A stretch of DNA of 64,000 nt, taken from contig NC_018022.1 of NCBI RefSeq assembly GCF_000266905.1, positions 372,001 through 436,000 on the forward strand, in the 5' to 3' direction. Origin of the DNA: Mycolicibacterium chubuense NBB4 (GTDB taxonomy: Bacteria; Actinomycetota; Actinomycetes; Mycobacteriales; Mycobacteriaceae). The position numbers and the translations under genes are program-made. The notes beneath the pieces are model-generated. The model was not told the origin of the DNA, ran no database searches, and saw only the letters and a program-made list of their open reading frames with translations. Below, one piece after another: positions 6,749-16,042 of the stretch (position 1 is its first letter; each line of letters begins with the position of its first letter).

Positions 6749-8002
6749 TCAGACGGTGGTGTTACCGGTCCGCCACTGTTCCCAGGGCACGTTCCAGTCG
6801 CCGAGCCCGTCGGTCCCCGGGAGGGTCGATCCCACCGTGTTCACCACTTCGACGATGTCGCCGCGTTTGGTGTTGTCGTAGAACCACTTCGCGTTCTCGG
6901 GACTGACGTTGAGGCAGCCGTGGCTGACGTTGGTGTTGCCCTGGCTACCGACCGACCAGGGTGCGGAGTGGACGTAGATGCCGCTGTAGGACATCTGGGT
7001 GGCCCAGTCGACGTCGAGGCGATATCCGTTGGGGGAGTTGACGGGGACACCGTACGTCGAGGAGTCCATGACGAGGTTGGCGTATCTGTCGCCGATGATG
7101 TAGGCGCCGTTGTCGGTGGGGGTGCTGTTCTTGCCCATCGACATCGGCATGGTCTTGACCACCTCGCCGTTGCGCCGCACCGTCAACGTCTTGGTGGCGT
7201 CGTCGGCGGTGGCGATGACCTGGTCGCCGATGGTGAACCGCGTTGTGACGCTGTCCTGTCCGAACAATCCGTCACCTAGGTCTACGCCGTAGGTGTTCAC
7301 CGCGACCTCGACGGAGGTGCCCGGTGTCCAGTACTGCGCTGGGCGCCAACGGACTTCGCGGGCGCTGAGCCAGTAGAACGCCCCCTCGACGCGGGGGGTC
7401 GTGGTGACGTCGATGGCTCGCTGTGCAGCCGCGCGGTCGGTGATGTCCTCGTCGAAGCGGATGGCCACCGGCTGCCCCACTCCCACGACGTCACCGTCGT
7501 TGGGCATCACGTAGGGCATCGTCAGGTTCTGTGGTGACTGAGTCTGAAACGTCATGCGCTGGGTGACCACTCCGGCGAGTCCGAGTGCCTCGGCGGTCAA
7601 GGTGTAGCGCTTGTTGTAACCCAGTGGTTCGGCGGTGGACCACGTCACGCCGTCCGGACCGAGCTGCCCGGCGATGGTCTCGCCGTCGGCATTGATCATC
7701 TCGACCGCGCCCAGGACGCCGTCGCCGGCGGCCACGGTCACCGGCGCATCCACGGGGACCCCGACGGCGCCGTCGGTCACCGACGACCGCAACCAGGGCT
7801 CCAGCAGATCGGCATAGGGCTCTCCCTTATCGGCGATGGCCGCGGGCGTCTGCGCCGTCGTGGTGACCGCCGGACTCGCGCAGGCCGCGACGGCGAGCGC
7901 CGACGCGACCAGCACGACGATCGCCGCAGGAAAACGCCAGCTTCGGTTCGGCGCGAGTTCGCGAGTCGGTCGCGGTTGCACTGACGTGCGGTCGGTCGGC
8001 AA
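6749..8002 (-). CDS. ldtB: L,D-transpeptidase, LdtMt2 (LdtB) type lipoprotein
   Basis: About 417 residues from a TTG at 8002 that has GAAAGG upstream; a GTG at 8068 is an alternative without a ribosome site. A lipobox (AVAACAS) is followed by two Ig-like domains and the YkuD domain with [13 protein letters not shown] and [19 protein letters not shown]. Long stretches are close to LdtMt2 of M. tuberculosis as I recall it ([48 protein letters not shown]). It forms 3-3 cross-links that confer carbapenem-sensitive, penicillin-tolerant wall synthesis. A putative response-regulator box (8096-8116) and imperfect BlaI-type sites (8179-8215) lie upstream. Confidence 0.9.
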   Translation of the reverse strand: MPTDRTSVQPRPTRELAPNRSWRFPAAIVVLVASALAVAACASPAVTTTAQTPAAIADKGEPYADLLEPWLRSSVTDGAVGVPVDAPVTVAAGDGVLGAVEMINADGETIAGQLGPDGVTWSTAEPLGYNKRYTLTAEALGLAGVVTQRMTFQTQSPQNLTMPYVMPNDGDVVGVGQPVAIRFDEDITDRAAAQRAIDVTTTPRVEGAFYWLSAREVRWRPAQYWTPGTSVEVAVNTYGVDLGDGLFGQDSVTTRFTIGDQVIATADDATKTLTVRRNGEVVKTMPMSMGKNSTPTDNGAYIIGDRYANLVMDSSTYGVPVNSPNGYRLDVDWATQMSYSGIYVHSAPWSVGSQGNTNVSHGCLNVSPENAKWFYDNTKRGDIVEVVNTVGSTLPGTDGLGDWNVPWEQWRTGNTTV

Positions 8003-8095
8003 GGAACCAGCCTTTCGGAGACGCTCGGATTGCCAGCGCGGCGACGCTGCTGCAGTCTCCAGTGTCACGGGGTCGAGTATGGGCGGCTTGGCCCT

Positions 8096-8116
8096 TCGAT
8101 GAAGATTCGGTAAAGA
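8096..8116 (-). promoter_or_regulatory. Putative response-regulator box upstream of ldtB
   Basis: On the minus strand: TCTTTACCGAATCTTCATCG. It closely resembles sites at 9410-9429 and 12222-12240. All three stand upstream of genes near the two-component system at 10295-12183. The site reads in the direction of ldtB, about 95 bases before its start. Confidence 0.5.
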
Positions 8117-8178
8117 CGGTCGCCGCTCGGTCGGTCATGCGGCGGTCACGTAGACAAGTCCGTTGCCGTTTCGTAACG

Positions 8179-8215
8179 TAGTCGCGATCTACGTAGTAGT
8201 TACAGAGTTAGTAGC
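8179..8215. promoter_or_regulatory. Imperfect tandem BlaI-type sites between ldtB and ripC-like gene
   Basis: GTAGT-N9-CGTAG (8179) and GTAGT-N9-AGTAG (8197) each miss the consensus by one base. The CTACGTAG core is also present. The location between two divergent cell-wall genes and the spacing match the other operators. Confidence 0.45.
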
Positions 8216-8261
8216 AATCGACGTGTGATCGGTTCACTCGCGACGCGAAGGGTCATCTGCT

Positions 8262-9374
8262 TTGTCTGTCGAACGTGTTGCCAGAATGACACGTGCACGC
8301 TCCAGCAGGGGGCTGCGCATCGCGGCATCAGTGGTTCTGCTGCTCGCAGTGGTCTCGGGCACCGGCAACGCCGACCCCGCCTCGGATGCGTTGGCCAGGC
8401 TCAACGAACTGTCCCGTACAGCCGAGCAGACCACCGAGGCGATGAATTCCGCCGAATTGGACCTCGACGCCAAGGTGGCCGAGCAAGCCGCCGCCGAGGC
8501 GCGCCGCAACGCCGACGAGGCCGTTCTGAATGCGGCCAGGGCTGATCTGGAGTCGTACCAGAGCGCGGTCGACGACGTCGCCGCCGCGATGTACATGGGC
8601 GGACGATCAGACGGCATGACGGCGGTGCTGACCGCGGATTCCCCCCAACAGTTGATCGACGAGTTGTCCGTCCAGCGGGTCATCTCGGCGGAGATGGCCA
8701 CCGCCATGAAGGGTTACCGGCAGGCCAGCGACCGGGCGAACGCGGCGGCCCGCGAATCCACGGATTCCGCGGCTGCAGCACGTGTCGCCGCCGAGCAGGC
8801 CGCCGCGGTGCGCGCCGAATTACAAGCCCGACAGAGCGAGTTGATGCGCCAGATCGAGGCGGTCAAGGCGCAGTACGACGTGCTGACCCCGGAGCAGCGC
8901 GCCGTCCTGGCCGACCCCGGCCCGCCGCCGCCGGCACCCGATCCCGCACCCACCCCGGACCCGAGCATCATCGCCGCGCCGCCACCGGCCCCGGTCGAGG
9001 GTGCGCCCGCGCCCACCGAGGCGCCCGGCGGGCGGAACGACGTCGTCGTTCAAGCCGCCCTCACCCAGATCGGCAAGCCCTACTCCTGGGGAGCGACGGG
9101 CCCAGACGCGTTCGACTGCTCGGGGCTGATCCAGTGGGCGTTCCTGCAGACCGGCCGCAAGCTGCCGCGCTCGAGTCAGGCGCTGGCCGACGGAGGCCAA
9201 CCGATCGGACGAGGCGACCTGCAGCCGGGCGACATCGTCACGTTCTACGACGATGTCTCCCATGCCGGCATCTACATCGGCGACGGCATGATGGTGCACG
9301 CCTCGACCTTCGGGGTGCCGGTCAAGGTGGCACCGATCTCCTCATCGCCGTTCCACAACGCCCGCCGCTATTGA
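8262..9374 (+). CDS. NlpC/P60 peptidoglycan endopeptidase, RipC-like
   Basis: 370 residues from a TTG with AAGGG upstream. A signal peptide (to about GNA) precedes a long Ala/Glu-rich coiled coil (about 35-220), a Pro-rich linker and a C-terminal NlpC/P60 domain. The catalytic Cys is in DAFDCSGLIQWAF and the His in DVSHAGIYIGDGMMVHAS. Such exported enzymes cut D-Glu-mDAP bonds in peptidoglycan stem peptides; coiled-coil versions are usually switched on by FtsEX, as known for RipC. It is divergent from ldtB across a region with BlaI-type sites and is followed by the DUF305 gene. Confidence 0.88.
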   Translation: MSVERVARMTRARSSRGLRIAASVVLLLAVVSGTGNADPASDALARLNELSRTAEQTTEAMNSAELDLDAKVAEQAAAEARRNADEAVLNAARADLESYQSAVDDVAAAMYMGGRSDGMTAVLTADSPQQLIDELSVQRVISAEMATAMKGYRQASDRANAAARESTDSAAAARVAAEQAAAVRAELQARQSELMRQIEAVKAQYDVLTPEQRAVLADPGPPPPAPDPAPTPDPSIIAAPPPAPVEGAPAPTEAPGGRNDVVVQAALTQIGKPYSWGATGPDAFDCSGLIQWAFLQTGRKLPRSSQALADGGQPIGRGDLQPGDIVTFYDDVSHAGIYIGDGMMVHASTFGVPVKVAPISSSPFHNARRY

Positions 9375-9409
9375 CCGTGCACGCTGACGGCGAAGAGGGA
9401 ACCGACCGC

Positions 9410-9429
9410 CTTTACCGATTCTTCACCGA
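9410..9429 (+). promoter_or_regulatory. Putative response-regulator box upstream of the DUF305 gene
   Basis: CCTTTACCGATTCTTCACCG, 125 bases before the DUF305 start. Matches the site upstream of ldtB at 17 of 20 positions by eye, in the orientation of the downstream gene. Confidence 0.5.
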
Positions 9430-9553
9430 ACGTGGCGGCGACCCTTAGACGGTTCGGCCACGCTGGGGTGCGAGATGGATGTGGCCGATCGCGACGCGAG
9501 ATCGGTCCTCGACGTCGAGAGGCGATGTCGAGTACGGAACACGGAGGACTCGG

Positions 9554-10234
9554 ATGAGGAACGTTGGGAAGTTCGGATTGCTGGCCGCTGCTGCGGTGGC
9601 GGGCACGTTGACGGTGGGTGCGTGTAGCAACACCTCGGCGGAGCACGACATGTCGTCGATGGGCAGCTCGCAGACCTCGGCTGCTTCGGCTCCCTCGACG
9701 TCGAGTGGTCAGTCGGCGCAGGCGCACAACGATGCCGACGTGGCGTTCGCGCAGGGCATGATCCCGCACCACCAGCAGGCCGTCGAGATGAGCGACATGC
9801 TGCTGGGTAAGCAGGGCATCGACCCGAAGGTGGTGACGCTGGCCAACCAGATCAAGGCGGCCCAGGGCCCCGAGATCGAGAAGATGCAGGGCTGGCTCAC
9901 CGACTGGGGCGTGCCGACCACGGCGTCGCCGGAGATGTCGAACATGCCGGGGATGCCGAACATGTCCGGGATGCCCGGACACGACATGAGCGGCATGGGC
10001 GGCGGGGGCATGATGTCGCAGCAGGACATGGCGGCACTGCAGAACGCCCAGGGCGCCGAGGCGAGCAGGCTGTTCCTGACGCAGATGATCGAGCACCACA
10101 AGGGAGCGATCACCATGGCCCGCACCGAGGTGGACGGCGGCCAGTTCCCGGCGGCCACCGAGATGGCGCGCTCTATCATCACCTCTCAGCAGCAGGAGAT
10201 CGACTCCATGAACGCGATGTTGGCCGCGATGTGA
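9554..10234 (+). CDS. DUF305 copper-associated lipoprotein
   Basis: 226 residues; ATG at 9554 with GGAGG six bases upstream. The signal ends in the lipobox VGACS. The mature protein has the two DUF305 (ferritin-like four-helix) halves: FAQGMIPHHQQAVEMSDML and FLTQMIEHHKGAITMARTE. They are separated by a Met/Gly/Pro-rich loop (EMSNMPGMPNMSGMPGHDM). Paired HH and Met clusters suggest binding of copper outside the membrane. DUF305 proteins are widespread in metal-resistance loci, but their exact chemistry is not settled. A putative response-regulator box lies upstream, and the two-component genes converge from the right. Confidence 0.88.
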   Translation: MRNVGKFGLLAAAAVAGTLTVGACSNTSAEHDMSSMGSSQTSAASAPSTSSGQSAQAHNDADVAFAQGMIPHHQQAVEMSDMLLGKQGIDPKVVTLANQIKAAQGPEIEKMQGWLTDWGVPTTASPEMSNMPGMPNMSGMPGHDMSGMGGGGMMSQQDMAALQNAQGAEASRLFLTQMIEHHKGAITMARTEVDGGQFPAATEMARSIITSQQQEIDSMNAMLAAM

Positions 10235-10294
10235 GTGCGGTCGGGCCGCTCGAAGGAGAGTCGTTGACGCGTCGTCAAGCGGCAGCGCCCGTGG

Positions 10295-11434
10295 TCAGCG
10301 GGACGGTGTTCGCAACGGCACGAGCAGCAGCGGCAGTCCGATGGTGAAGGTGGCGCCCGTGCCGGAGCCTGCGCTGGTGGCGCTGATGTGGCCGCCGTGG
10401 GCGTCCACCAGCGCCTTGGCGATGGCCAATCCCAGCCCCGATCCGCCGTGGTCGCGATCGCGGGCGGTGTCGGCGCGGTAGAGGCGTTCGAAGACGTGCG
10501 GTAGGTGCGCGTCGGCGATGCCGTCGCCGTCGTCGGTCACGCGGACGACGAGGTGCGGGCCCTCGATATCGGTTCCCACGTTCACGTGGCCCCCGGCGGA
10601 CGTGTGACGCAGTGCGTTGTCCAGGACGTTGACCAGAACCTGAGTGAGCCGCTGCGGGTCGCCCCACACGTCGTGCCGCACCGCCGCCAAGTCCGTCGAC
10701 AGCACCACGTTCTTGGCGTGGTACCGGTCGGCGACGGCGGCGACGGTCCGGGTGATCACGTCGGCGACGTCGAGATCGGTGAACGACATCGTCGCCGCGC
10801 TCTCCTCGGCCTGGGCCAGTGCGCCCAGATCTCCGGCGAAGCGCACGAGTCGACGTGACTGATCGCGCATCATCGCGATGGTGTCGGGGGTCAGCGGCCG
10901 GATGCCGTCCTCGACGGCTTCCAGGCAGGCCTCGAGCACCGCCACCGGCGTGCGTATCTCGTGGGCGAGGTCGCCGAACAGTTGACGGCGGGTGGTGTCG
11001 ATGGCCTCGAGCTGGGCGGCCATTCGGTTGAACGCCCCCGACAGCGCGTCGAAGTCCTCGCCGAGGTTCTGCGGGGCCACCCGCACGTCGTATCGGCCCT
11101 CGGACACGGCGCTGGCCGCGGCGGCCACTTCGGTCACCGACCGCTGCAGCCGCCGGCTGACGTAGAGCGTCACCGCGAACGCGGTGAGCGCCGACACCGC
11201 CACCGCGCCGCCGACGGAGAACACCGTCGCGTACAGGTAGGCCTCCTCGGCGTGCAGCTGCTCGGCCGAACCCCCTGGCACGCCGGCGCGGTGCAGGTGC
11301 TCGCGGAACAGGGGCGGTCCGACGACGGCGGCGACCACCCAGGTGGTGATCGCCCCGGCCAACAGCACCGTGGTCTGGGCGATCAGCAGCCGCATGCCCA
11401 GGCCGGGGCGGCGGCGCCACCGAGCGGCGATCAT
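10295..11434 (-). CDS. Sensor histidine kinase
   Basis: 379 residues. Two membrane helices (about 15-40 and 70-95) enclose a short extracellular loop of about 35 residues with two His; then HAMP (about 96-145), HisKA with FGDLAHEIRTPVAVLE and an HATPase domain (VNVLDNALRHTSAGG, RLYRADTARDRDHGG, SGLGLAIAKALVDAHGG). It phosphorylates the regulator encoded just upstream, with which it overlaps by four bases (ATGA). The sensed signal is not readable from the sequence. Copper is a fair guess because the divergent operon encodes a multicopper oxidase and putative boxes stand before envelope and DUF305 genes. Confidence 0.92.
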   Translation of the reverse strand: MIAARWRRRPGLGMRLLIAQTTVLLAGAITTWVVAAVVGPPLFREHLHRAGVPGGSAEQLHAEEAYLYATVFSVGGAVAVSALTAFAVTLYVSRRLQRSVTEVAAAASAVSEGRYDVRVAPQNLGEDFDALSGAFNRMAAQLEAIDTTRRQLFGDLAHEIRTPVAVLEACLEAVEDGIRPLTPDTIAMMRDQSRRLVRFAGDLGALAQAEESAATMSFTDLDVADVITRTVAAVADRYHAKNVVLSTDLAAVRHDVWGDPQRLTQVLVNVLDNALRHTSAGGHVNVGTDIEGPHLVVRVTDDGDGIADAHLPHVFERLYRADTARDRDHGGSGLGLAIAKALVDAHGGHISATSAGSGTGATFTIGLPLLLVPLRTPSR

Positions 11435-12183
11435 CGGGGGTCGCCCATCCGGTACCCGACACCGCGCACGGTGATGATGAAGTGCGGGGCGGCGGGGTCG
11501 TCGCCGAGTTTGCGCCGGACGTGTCCGACGTGAACGTCGACGAGGTGCTCGTTTCCCACCCAGGGGCCGTCACGCACGGTCTCGAGGAGTTGGCGTCGGC
11601 TCAGCACCGTGCCGGGCCGCGCCGACAGGGCGGCCAGCAGGTCGAATTCGGTGCGCGTCAACGGAATCGGTGCACCGTCGAGGAACACCTCGCGCGCGGC
11701 CAGGTCGATGCGCAGCGGTCCGAACGTCAGCGGCGCCGGCCTGTCGGAGGCCGCGGGGGCCGCGGCGGGCACCGCGCGCGGTCGGCGCAGCATCGCCCGG
11801 ATCCGGGCGACCAGCTCGCCGGAGCTGAACGGTTTGGTCACGTAGTCGTCGGCGCCCACGCTGAGTCCGACGATGGTGTCCAACTCGGTGTCGCGGGCGG
11901 TGAGCATCACGACGTAGGCGTCGGAGAAGGTGCGGAGTTGACGGCACACCTCCAGCCCGTCCATGCCGGGCAGACCCAGATCCAGGATCACGACGTCGGG
12001 GTCGTGGTCACGGGCGACGGCGACGGCGGTGGCCCCGTCGTGGGCGACCCGCGTGTCGAAGTGTTCCCGGACGAGGTAGCTGGCCACGATCTCGGCCAGG
12101 GCCACTTCGTCGTCGACGACCAACGCGCGGAACCCCGGTGAGCGGTCGTCGGTGCGCGCTGCGGTGTCGGTCATGGGTTTCAT
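11431..12183 (-). CDS. OmpR-family response regulator
   Basis: 250 residues (ATG 12183; an ATG at 12174 is also possible). The receiver has the acidic pair VVDDE, phospho-acceptor Asp68 in VILDLGLPGMDG and Lys117 in VTKPF. The winged-helix output domain ends with HVGHVRRKLGDD and VRGVGYRMG. It overlaps the kinase gene by four bases and is divergent from the small gene/multicopper oxidase operon. The intergenic site at 12222-12240, with two ATCTTCA elements one helical turn apart, is its likely binding site. Confidence 0.92.
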   Translation of the reverse strand: MKPMTDTAARTDDRSPGFRALVVDDEVALAEIVASYLVREHFDTRVAHDGATAVAVARDHDPDVVILDLGLPGMDGLEVCRQLRTFSDAYVVMLTARDTELDTIVGLSVGADDYVTKPFSSGELVARIRAMLRRPRAVPAAAPAASDRPAPLTFGPLRIDLAAREVFLDGAPIPLTRTEFDLLAALSARPGTVLSRRQLLETVRDGPWVGNEHLVDVHVGHVRRKLGDDPAAPHFIITVRGVGYRMGDPR

Positions 12184-12221
12184 GGTGCCGGGGTCCGCTC
12201 GTGCGTGTGGCGTGCGGGGCG

Positions 12222-12240
12222 ATCTTCAACGAATCTTCAC
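12222..12240 (+). promoter_or_regulatory. Direct-repeat box in the regulator/oxidase intergenic region
   Basis: ATCTTCAACGAATCTTCAC: two ATCTTCA elements 11 bases apart, the usual geometry of an OmpR-type box. It is between the divergent response regulator and multicopper-oxidase operons and resembles the sites at 8096 and 9410. Confidence 0.6.
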
Positions 12241-12286
12241 ACGACCAACACCGGTTCGCTCCGGTACGAGACGCACCGTGGTCTCC

Positions 12287-12532
12287 ATGAGCGCGATGAC
12301 GCCGGCGGCCGGGCAACTGGTGCACGCGGTGATGGGTGTCGACTGGCACGGCTGGCTGTTCCTGTTGGGCGTGATCGCCGCGTGTTGGGTGCTGGCCGTG
12401 GCGATCACCGGGGCACTGTTCGCGGGCGGCTCGGCGCGATCGTCGCAGCGCGACCCGGCCCCGGTGGCGGCCGACAACGCCGGGCCGGCGAACCCGCCGG
12501 CGTCGCACACGCGGAACCGACGTCATGTCTGA
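12287..12532 (+). CDS. Small membrane protein upstream of the multicopper oxidase
   Basis: 81 residues (ATG 12287; ATG 12296 also in frame). One strong helix, WHGWLFLLGVIAACWVLAVA, then a polar tail. Similar short integral proteins of unknown role stand in front of many mycobacterial copper and lipoprotein genes. It overlaps the oxidase start at 12525 by eight bases, so translation is coupled. No clear ribosome site is seen. Confidence 0.6.
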   Translation: MSAMTPAAGQLVHAVMGVDWHGWLFLLGVIAACWVLAVAITGALFAGGSARSSQRDPAPVAADNAGPANPPASHTRNRRHV

Positions 12533-14039
12533 AGGGCGCGCCTTGTCGCGGCGGGCGTTCCTGGTGGCGACGGCGGCGGCCGGGGCGACGCTGGCCGGAT
12601 GCACCTCCGGCGCGGGCGGCGGTGGCGTCGTCGACGAGATCGGAGAGGTCGAGGCGCGCCGCCCGCACAGCGGCCGGACGGTCTCGGCGACGTTGACCGC
12701 CGACCGGACGCGGGTGGACCTCGGCGGCAGCGTCGCCGAATCGCTGACCTACAACGGCACGGTGCCCGGTCCGGTGCTGCGGGCGTCGGTCGGCGACGAG
12801 GTCGCGGTCACCGTGCGCAACCGGCTGCCGCGCACGACGTCGGTGCACTGGCACGGGATCGCGATGCGCAACGACATGGACGGCGCAGCGCCGGCGACAC
12901 CGGACATCGCCGCCGGCGGCGACTTCACCTACCGGTTCTCGGTCCCGCATCCCGGCACCTACTGGGCCCACCCGCACACCGGCCTGGACGCCGACACCGG
13001 GTTGTACTTCCCCGTCATCGTCGACGACCCGCGGGATCCGGGAGACTACGACGCCGAGTGGATCGTCATGCTCGACGACTGGACCGACGGCGTCGGATCC
13101 AGTCCCGAGCAGATCTTCGACGGGTTGCGCGCCATGTCGGCACCGGGTCACGACATGGCCGGCGGCGAGCCCATGCCGGGCATGCCGGGCATGGGCGCCG
13201 TGGCCGGTGTCGGCGGAACCGGTAAGAGCACGCTCTTGGGCGGTGACGCCGGCGACGTCTCCTACCCCTACTACCTCGTCAACGGACGAATCCCCGCCGC
13301 TCCCAGCACCTTTCGCGCGAAGCCCGGCCAGCGGGTCAGGATCCGCATCATCAACGCGGCGTCGGACACCGCGTTCCGGGTCGCGGTGACCGGGCATCGA
13401 CTCACGGTGACCCACACCGACGGATTCCCCGTGGTCCCGACCGAGGTGGACGCGGTGCTGATCGGGATGGGCGAACGGTACGACGTGCGCGTCACCGCCG
13501 GGGACGGGGCGTTCGCACTGGTCGCCCTCGCCGAGGGCAAGAACGCCACGGCACGCGCCCTGCTGATCACCGGAGCGGGCAACCCGCCGCCGGCCGACTT
13601 CACGCCGCCCGAACTGGACGGCCGCGTCGGCACCGTCGCCGACTTCAACGCCACCACCGCCGCGGCGCTCGTCCCCGCGGTGCCCGACGCGAAGCTGCCG
13701 GTCGACCTGGCCGGCTCCATGGCGCCCTACGAGTGGACGATCAACGGGGCGCCGTTCTCCCGAACCACACCGCTGCAGGTGCGGTCGGGGCAGCGCATCG
13801 AGATGACCTTCGACAACACCTCGACGATGTGGCATCCGATGCACCTGCACGGCCACACCTTCGAGATCCTCACCGCCGACGGGCGGCCCGGCGCGCGCAA
13901 GGACACCGCGATCGTGCTGCCCGCGCAGCGCCTTCGAGTGGCGTTCGTCGCCGACAACCCCGGCCAGTGGATGCTGCACTGCCACAACACCTATCACCAG
14001 GACGCCGGCATGATGACCCGGCTCGACTACACCGGCTGA
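12525..14039 (+). CDS. mmcO: Multicopper oxidase, MmcO type, Tat-exported lipoprotein
   Basis: 504 residues. The N-terminus has a twin-arginine signal (SRRAFLVATAAAGATLAGC), so the protein is folded and loaded before export and then lipid-anchored at the AGC box. Copper ligands are all present: SVHWHGIAM, YWAHPHTG, WHPMHLHGHTFEI and WMLHCHNTYHQDAGMM. A Met-rich loop (SAPGHDMAGGEPMPGMPGM) resembles Cu(I)-oxidising insertions. It oxidises Cu(I) to the less toxic Cu(II) outside the membrane with O2 as acceptor. It follows the small membrane protein in one operon, next to the two-component system. Confidence 0.93.
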   Translation: MSEGRALSRRAFLVATAAAGATLAGCTSGAGGGGVVDEIGEVEARRPHSGRTVSATLTADRTRVDLGGSVAESLTYNGTVPGPVLRASVGDEVAVTVRNRLPRTTSVHWHGIAMRNDMDGAAPATPDIAAGGDFTYRFSVPHPGTYWAHPHTGLDADTGLYFPVIVDDPRDPGDYDAEWIVMLDDWTDGVGSSPEQIFDGLRAMSAPGHDMAGGEPMPGMPGMGAVAGVGGTGKSTLLGGDAGDVSYPYYLVNGRIPAAPSTFRAKPGQRVRIRIINAASDTAFRVAVTGHRLTVTHTDGFPVVPTEVDAVLIGMGERYDVRVTAGDGAFALVALAEGKNATARALLITGAGNPPPADFTPPELDGRVGTVADFNATTAAALVPAVPDAKLPVDLAGSMAPYEWTINGAPFSRTTPLQVRSGQRIEMTFDNTSTMWHPMHLHGHTFEILTADGRPGARKDTAIVLPAQRLRVAFVADNPGQWMLHCHNTYHQDAGMMTRLDYTG

Positions 14040-14134
14040 ACGCAGTGGCGACTGTCCCCGGCACGCGACGCCGCAGCTGGAACCTCACGGGCGGCGGCGC
14101 ACACCTCCGCGCGGGAACCACACCGCCGGTGATA

Positions 14135-14157
14135 ATCTACTAACCTACTTAGTAGAT
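14135..14157. promoter_or_regulatory. BlaI-type operator of the ldt-tlpA-blaI-M56 unit
   Basis: Perfect inverted repeat ATCTACTAA-CCTAC-TTAGTAGAT, containing CTACT-N9-AGTAG. It stands 50 bases before the L,D-transpeptidase start that heads the unit encoding a BlaI repressor and its M56 partner, which suggests autoregulation. Confidence 0.8.
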
Positions 14158-14206
14158 AGGTGGAGTCGCACCGTAACGGTCACCACTCGAGACGCGAAGG
14201 GGTTTC

Positions 14207-15466
14207 ATGTCACCGCACCGCCGCACGATCGCGGTGCTGGCCCTGGCCGGCACACTGCTGATGATCGGCGTCCTGGGGGGCGTGGTCGGCCTCGGGCTCG
14301 TGCGCTGCGCCGACTGCGCCCCTGCGGTGGACGCCGACGGGCCGGCGCAGAAGGCACCGCCCACGCCGGCGGCGCTCAGCATCTCGCCGGGACCCGGCAG
14401 CGCCGAGGTCGACCCGTTGGCGCCGATCAGCGTGTCGGCCACCGGCGGAGAACTCGTGGACGTGGAGATGCGCAACGAGCAGGGCACCCGCATCGAGGGC
14501 ATCACCACACCCGACCGCACCGCGTGGAAACCGGGCGTCCCCCTCGGATATGGCCGCAACTACACGCTCAGCGCCACCGCTGTGGGCGCCGACGGGATCG
14601 CGCGACGCGCCGATTCGCGATTCTCCACACTGACGCCGGGCAACCAGACCGCCGTCACGCTGACCACGACCGGCGGCGCACCGATCCGAGACGGCGGCAC
14701 CTACGGCGTGGGCACCGTGGTGGTCGCCCGCTTCGACGAGCCCATCGCCGACAGGGCCGCCGCCGAACGCCGGATGACCGTCACCACCACACCGCCGGTG
14801 CCGGGATCGTGGTACTGGCTCGACGACCAGACCGCGCACTGGCGACCCCCGCAGTACTTCACGCCGGGCACGACGGTCACCGTGGCCGCCGACGTCTACG
14901 GCGTCCCGCTCGGCGACGGTCTCTACGGTCAGCAGGACACTCGGGTCGGCTTCACCATCGGCGACGCCCACGTCTCGATCGCCGACGACCTGACCAAGCA
15001 GGTCAGCGTGTACGACAACGGTGCACTGGTGCGCACCATACCCACCTCGATGGGCATGGGCGGCAGCGAGACGGTCAACGGCCAGACCATCTCCTTCTGG
15101 ACCCAACGCGGCACCTACACCGTGATGGACAAGGCCAACCCCGTGGTGATGGACTCCTCGACGTTCGGGCTGCCGGTCAACTCACGACTGGGGTACAAGG
15201 AGTCGATCAGCTTCGCGACGCGGATCAGCACCGACGGGGTGTACCTGCATCAGCTCGACAGCACCGTGTGGGCGCAGGGCAACACCAACGTCTCGCACGG
15301 CTGCCTGAACCTCAACGCCGACAACGCCCAGTGGTTCTACGACTTCTCGCAGCCCGGCGACGTCGTGGAGGTCCGCAACACCGGCGGAGAGCCGCTGCAG
15401 GTGTGGCAGAACGGCGACTGGAGCCTGCCGTGGGATCAGTGGGTGCAGGGCAGTGCACTGCCCTGA
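14207..15466 (+). CDS. L,D-transpeptidase, LdtMt5 (LprQ) type
   Basis: 419 residues; ATG 14207 with AAGGGG. An N-terminal membrane anchor (no clear lipobox; LVRCADCAP follows) precedes two Ig-like domains and the YkuD domain. The catalytic region is VYLHQLDSTVWAQGN then [19 protein letters not shown], with a C-terminal subdomain VWQNGDWSLPWDQWVQG as in LdtMt5/LprQ. LdtMt5-type enzymes carry an altered loop after the active site (HQLDST rather than HSAPWS). It forms 3-3 cross-links outside the membrane. It is the first gene of a run continuing through a membrane protein, a thioredoxin, a BlaI and an M56 protease. Confidence 0.88.
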   Translation: MSPHRRTIAVLALAGTLLMIGVLGGVVGLGLVRCADCAPAVDADGPAQKAPPTPAALSISPGPGSAEVDPLAPISVSATGGELVDVEMRNEQGTRIEGITTPDRTAWKPGVPLGYGRNYTLSATAVGADGIARRADSRFSTLTPGNQTAVTLTTTGGAPIRDGGTYGVGTVVVARFDEPIADRAAAERRMTVTTTPPVPGSWYWLDDQTAHWRPPQYFTPGTTVTVAADVYGVPLGDGLYGQQDTRVGFTIGDAHVSIADDLTKQVSVYDNGALVRTIPTSMGMGGSETVNGQTISFWTQRGTYTVMDKANPVVMDSSTFGLPVNSRLGYKESISFATRISTDGVYLHQLDSTVWAQGNTNVSHGCLNLNADNAQWFYDFSQPGDVVEVRNTGGEPLQVWQNGDWSLPWDQWVQGSALP

Positions 15467-15523
15467 CCCTCCACGGGCACGTTTCCCGACAACTACCCGA
15501 GCCGACAGCGACGAGGAGTCGAC

Positions 15524-16042
15524 ATGACCGACAGCGCGCCGATGATCCCTCCTCCGGCCCGACGGTGGGCGTGGATCCGCCTGGGCGTCGGGTTCGCCGC
15601 GGCGGTGGGTGTCGCCGTGGCCATCGGCGTGCCGAGCGCGCTGCTGGACAACCCGTTCTTCGTGCGGATGACCCCGGTGCCGTGGTGGAGCTACGCGGCG
15701 TGGGCGGTGACGTCGGTGCTCAGCGGCGTCCTGGCCGCCACCTACGTGCACGCACCCTCGTCGGCGCCGCGAGCACCGGGGCGGGCGGGAGTCGTGGCCA
15801 ACATCGGCTCGGTGCTGGCGGTGGGGTGCCCGGTGTGCAACAAGCTCATCGTCGCGGCACTCGGCGTCAGCGGCGCGCTGGGGGTGTGGGCGCCGATGCA
15901 GCCGGTGCTGGCCGCGGCCTCGTTGGCCGTGCTCGGCTGGGCGCTGTGGCGCCGGCTGTCGACGCTGCGGTCCTGCCCCGCCGGGATGTCGCCCGCTCCG
16001 ATGACCGGGGCGCGTCCCGAACCGTTCGCCGGTCAGCGCTGA
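15524..16042 (+). CDS. Four-helix membrane protein with a VGCPVCNK motif
   Basis: 172 residues; ATG 15524 preceded by GAGGAG. About four transmembrane helices (about 18-40, 55-75, 88-108, 118-135). The third starts with SVLAVGCPVCNKLIVAALG, so two cysteines separated by two residues lie near the membrane surface. The motif recalls membrane electron carriers such as CcdA or VKOR, and the next gene is a TlpA-like thioredoxin that overlaps by one base. A role in moving reducing equivalents or metal is plausible but not shown. Confidence 0.65.
   Translation: MTDSAPMIPPPARRWAWIRLGVGFAAAVGVAVAIGVPSALLDNPFFVRMTPVPWWSYAAWAVTSVLSGVLAATYVHAPSSAPRAPGRAGVVANIGSVLAVGCPVCNKLIVAALGVSGALGVWAPMQPVLAAASLAVLGWALWRRLSTLRSCPAGMSPAPMTGARPEPFAGQR

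Noticed and set aside
14524..16041. Very long rightward frame overlapping the third L,D-transpeptidase
   Set aside because: An Arg/His-rich shadow frame; only its end, from 16042, is a real gene (TlpA-like).
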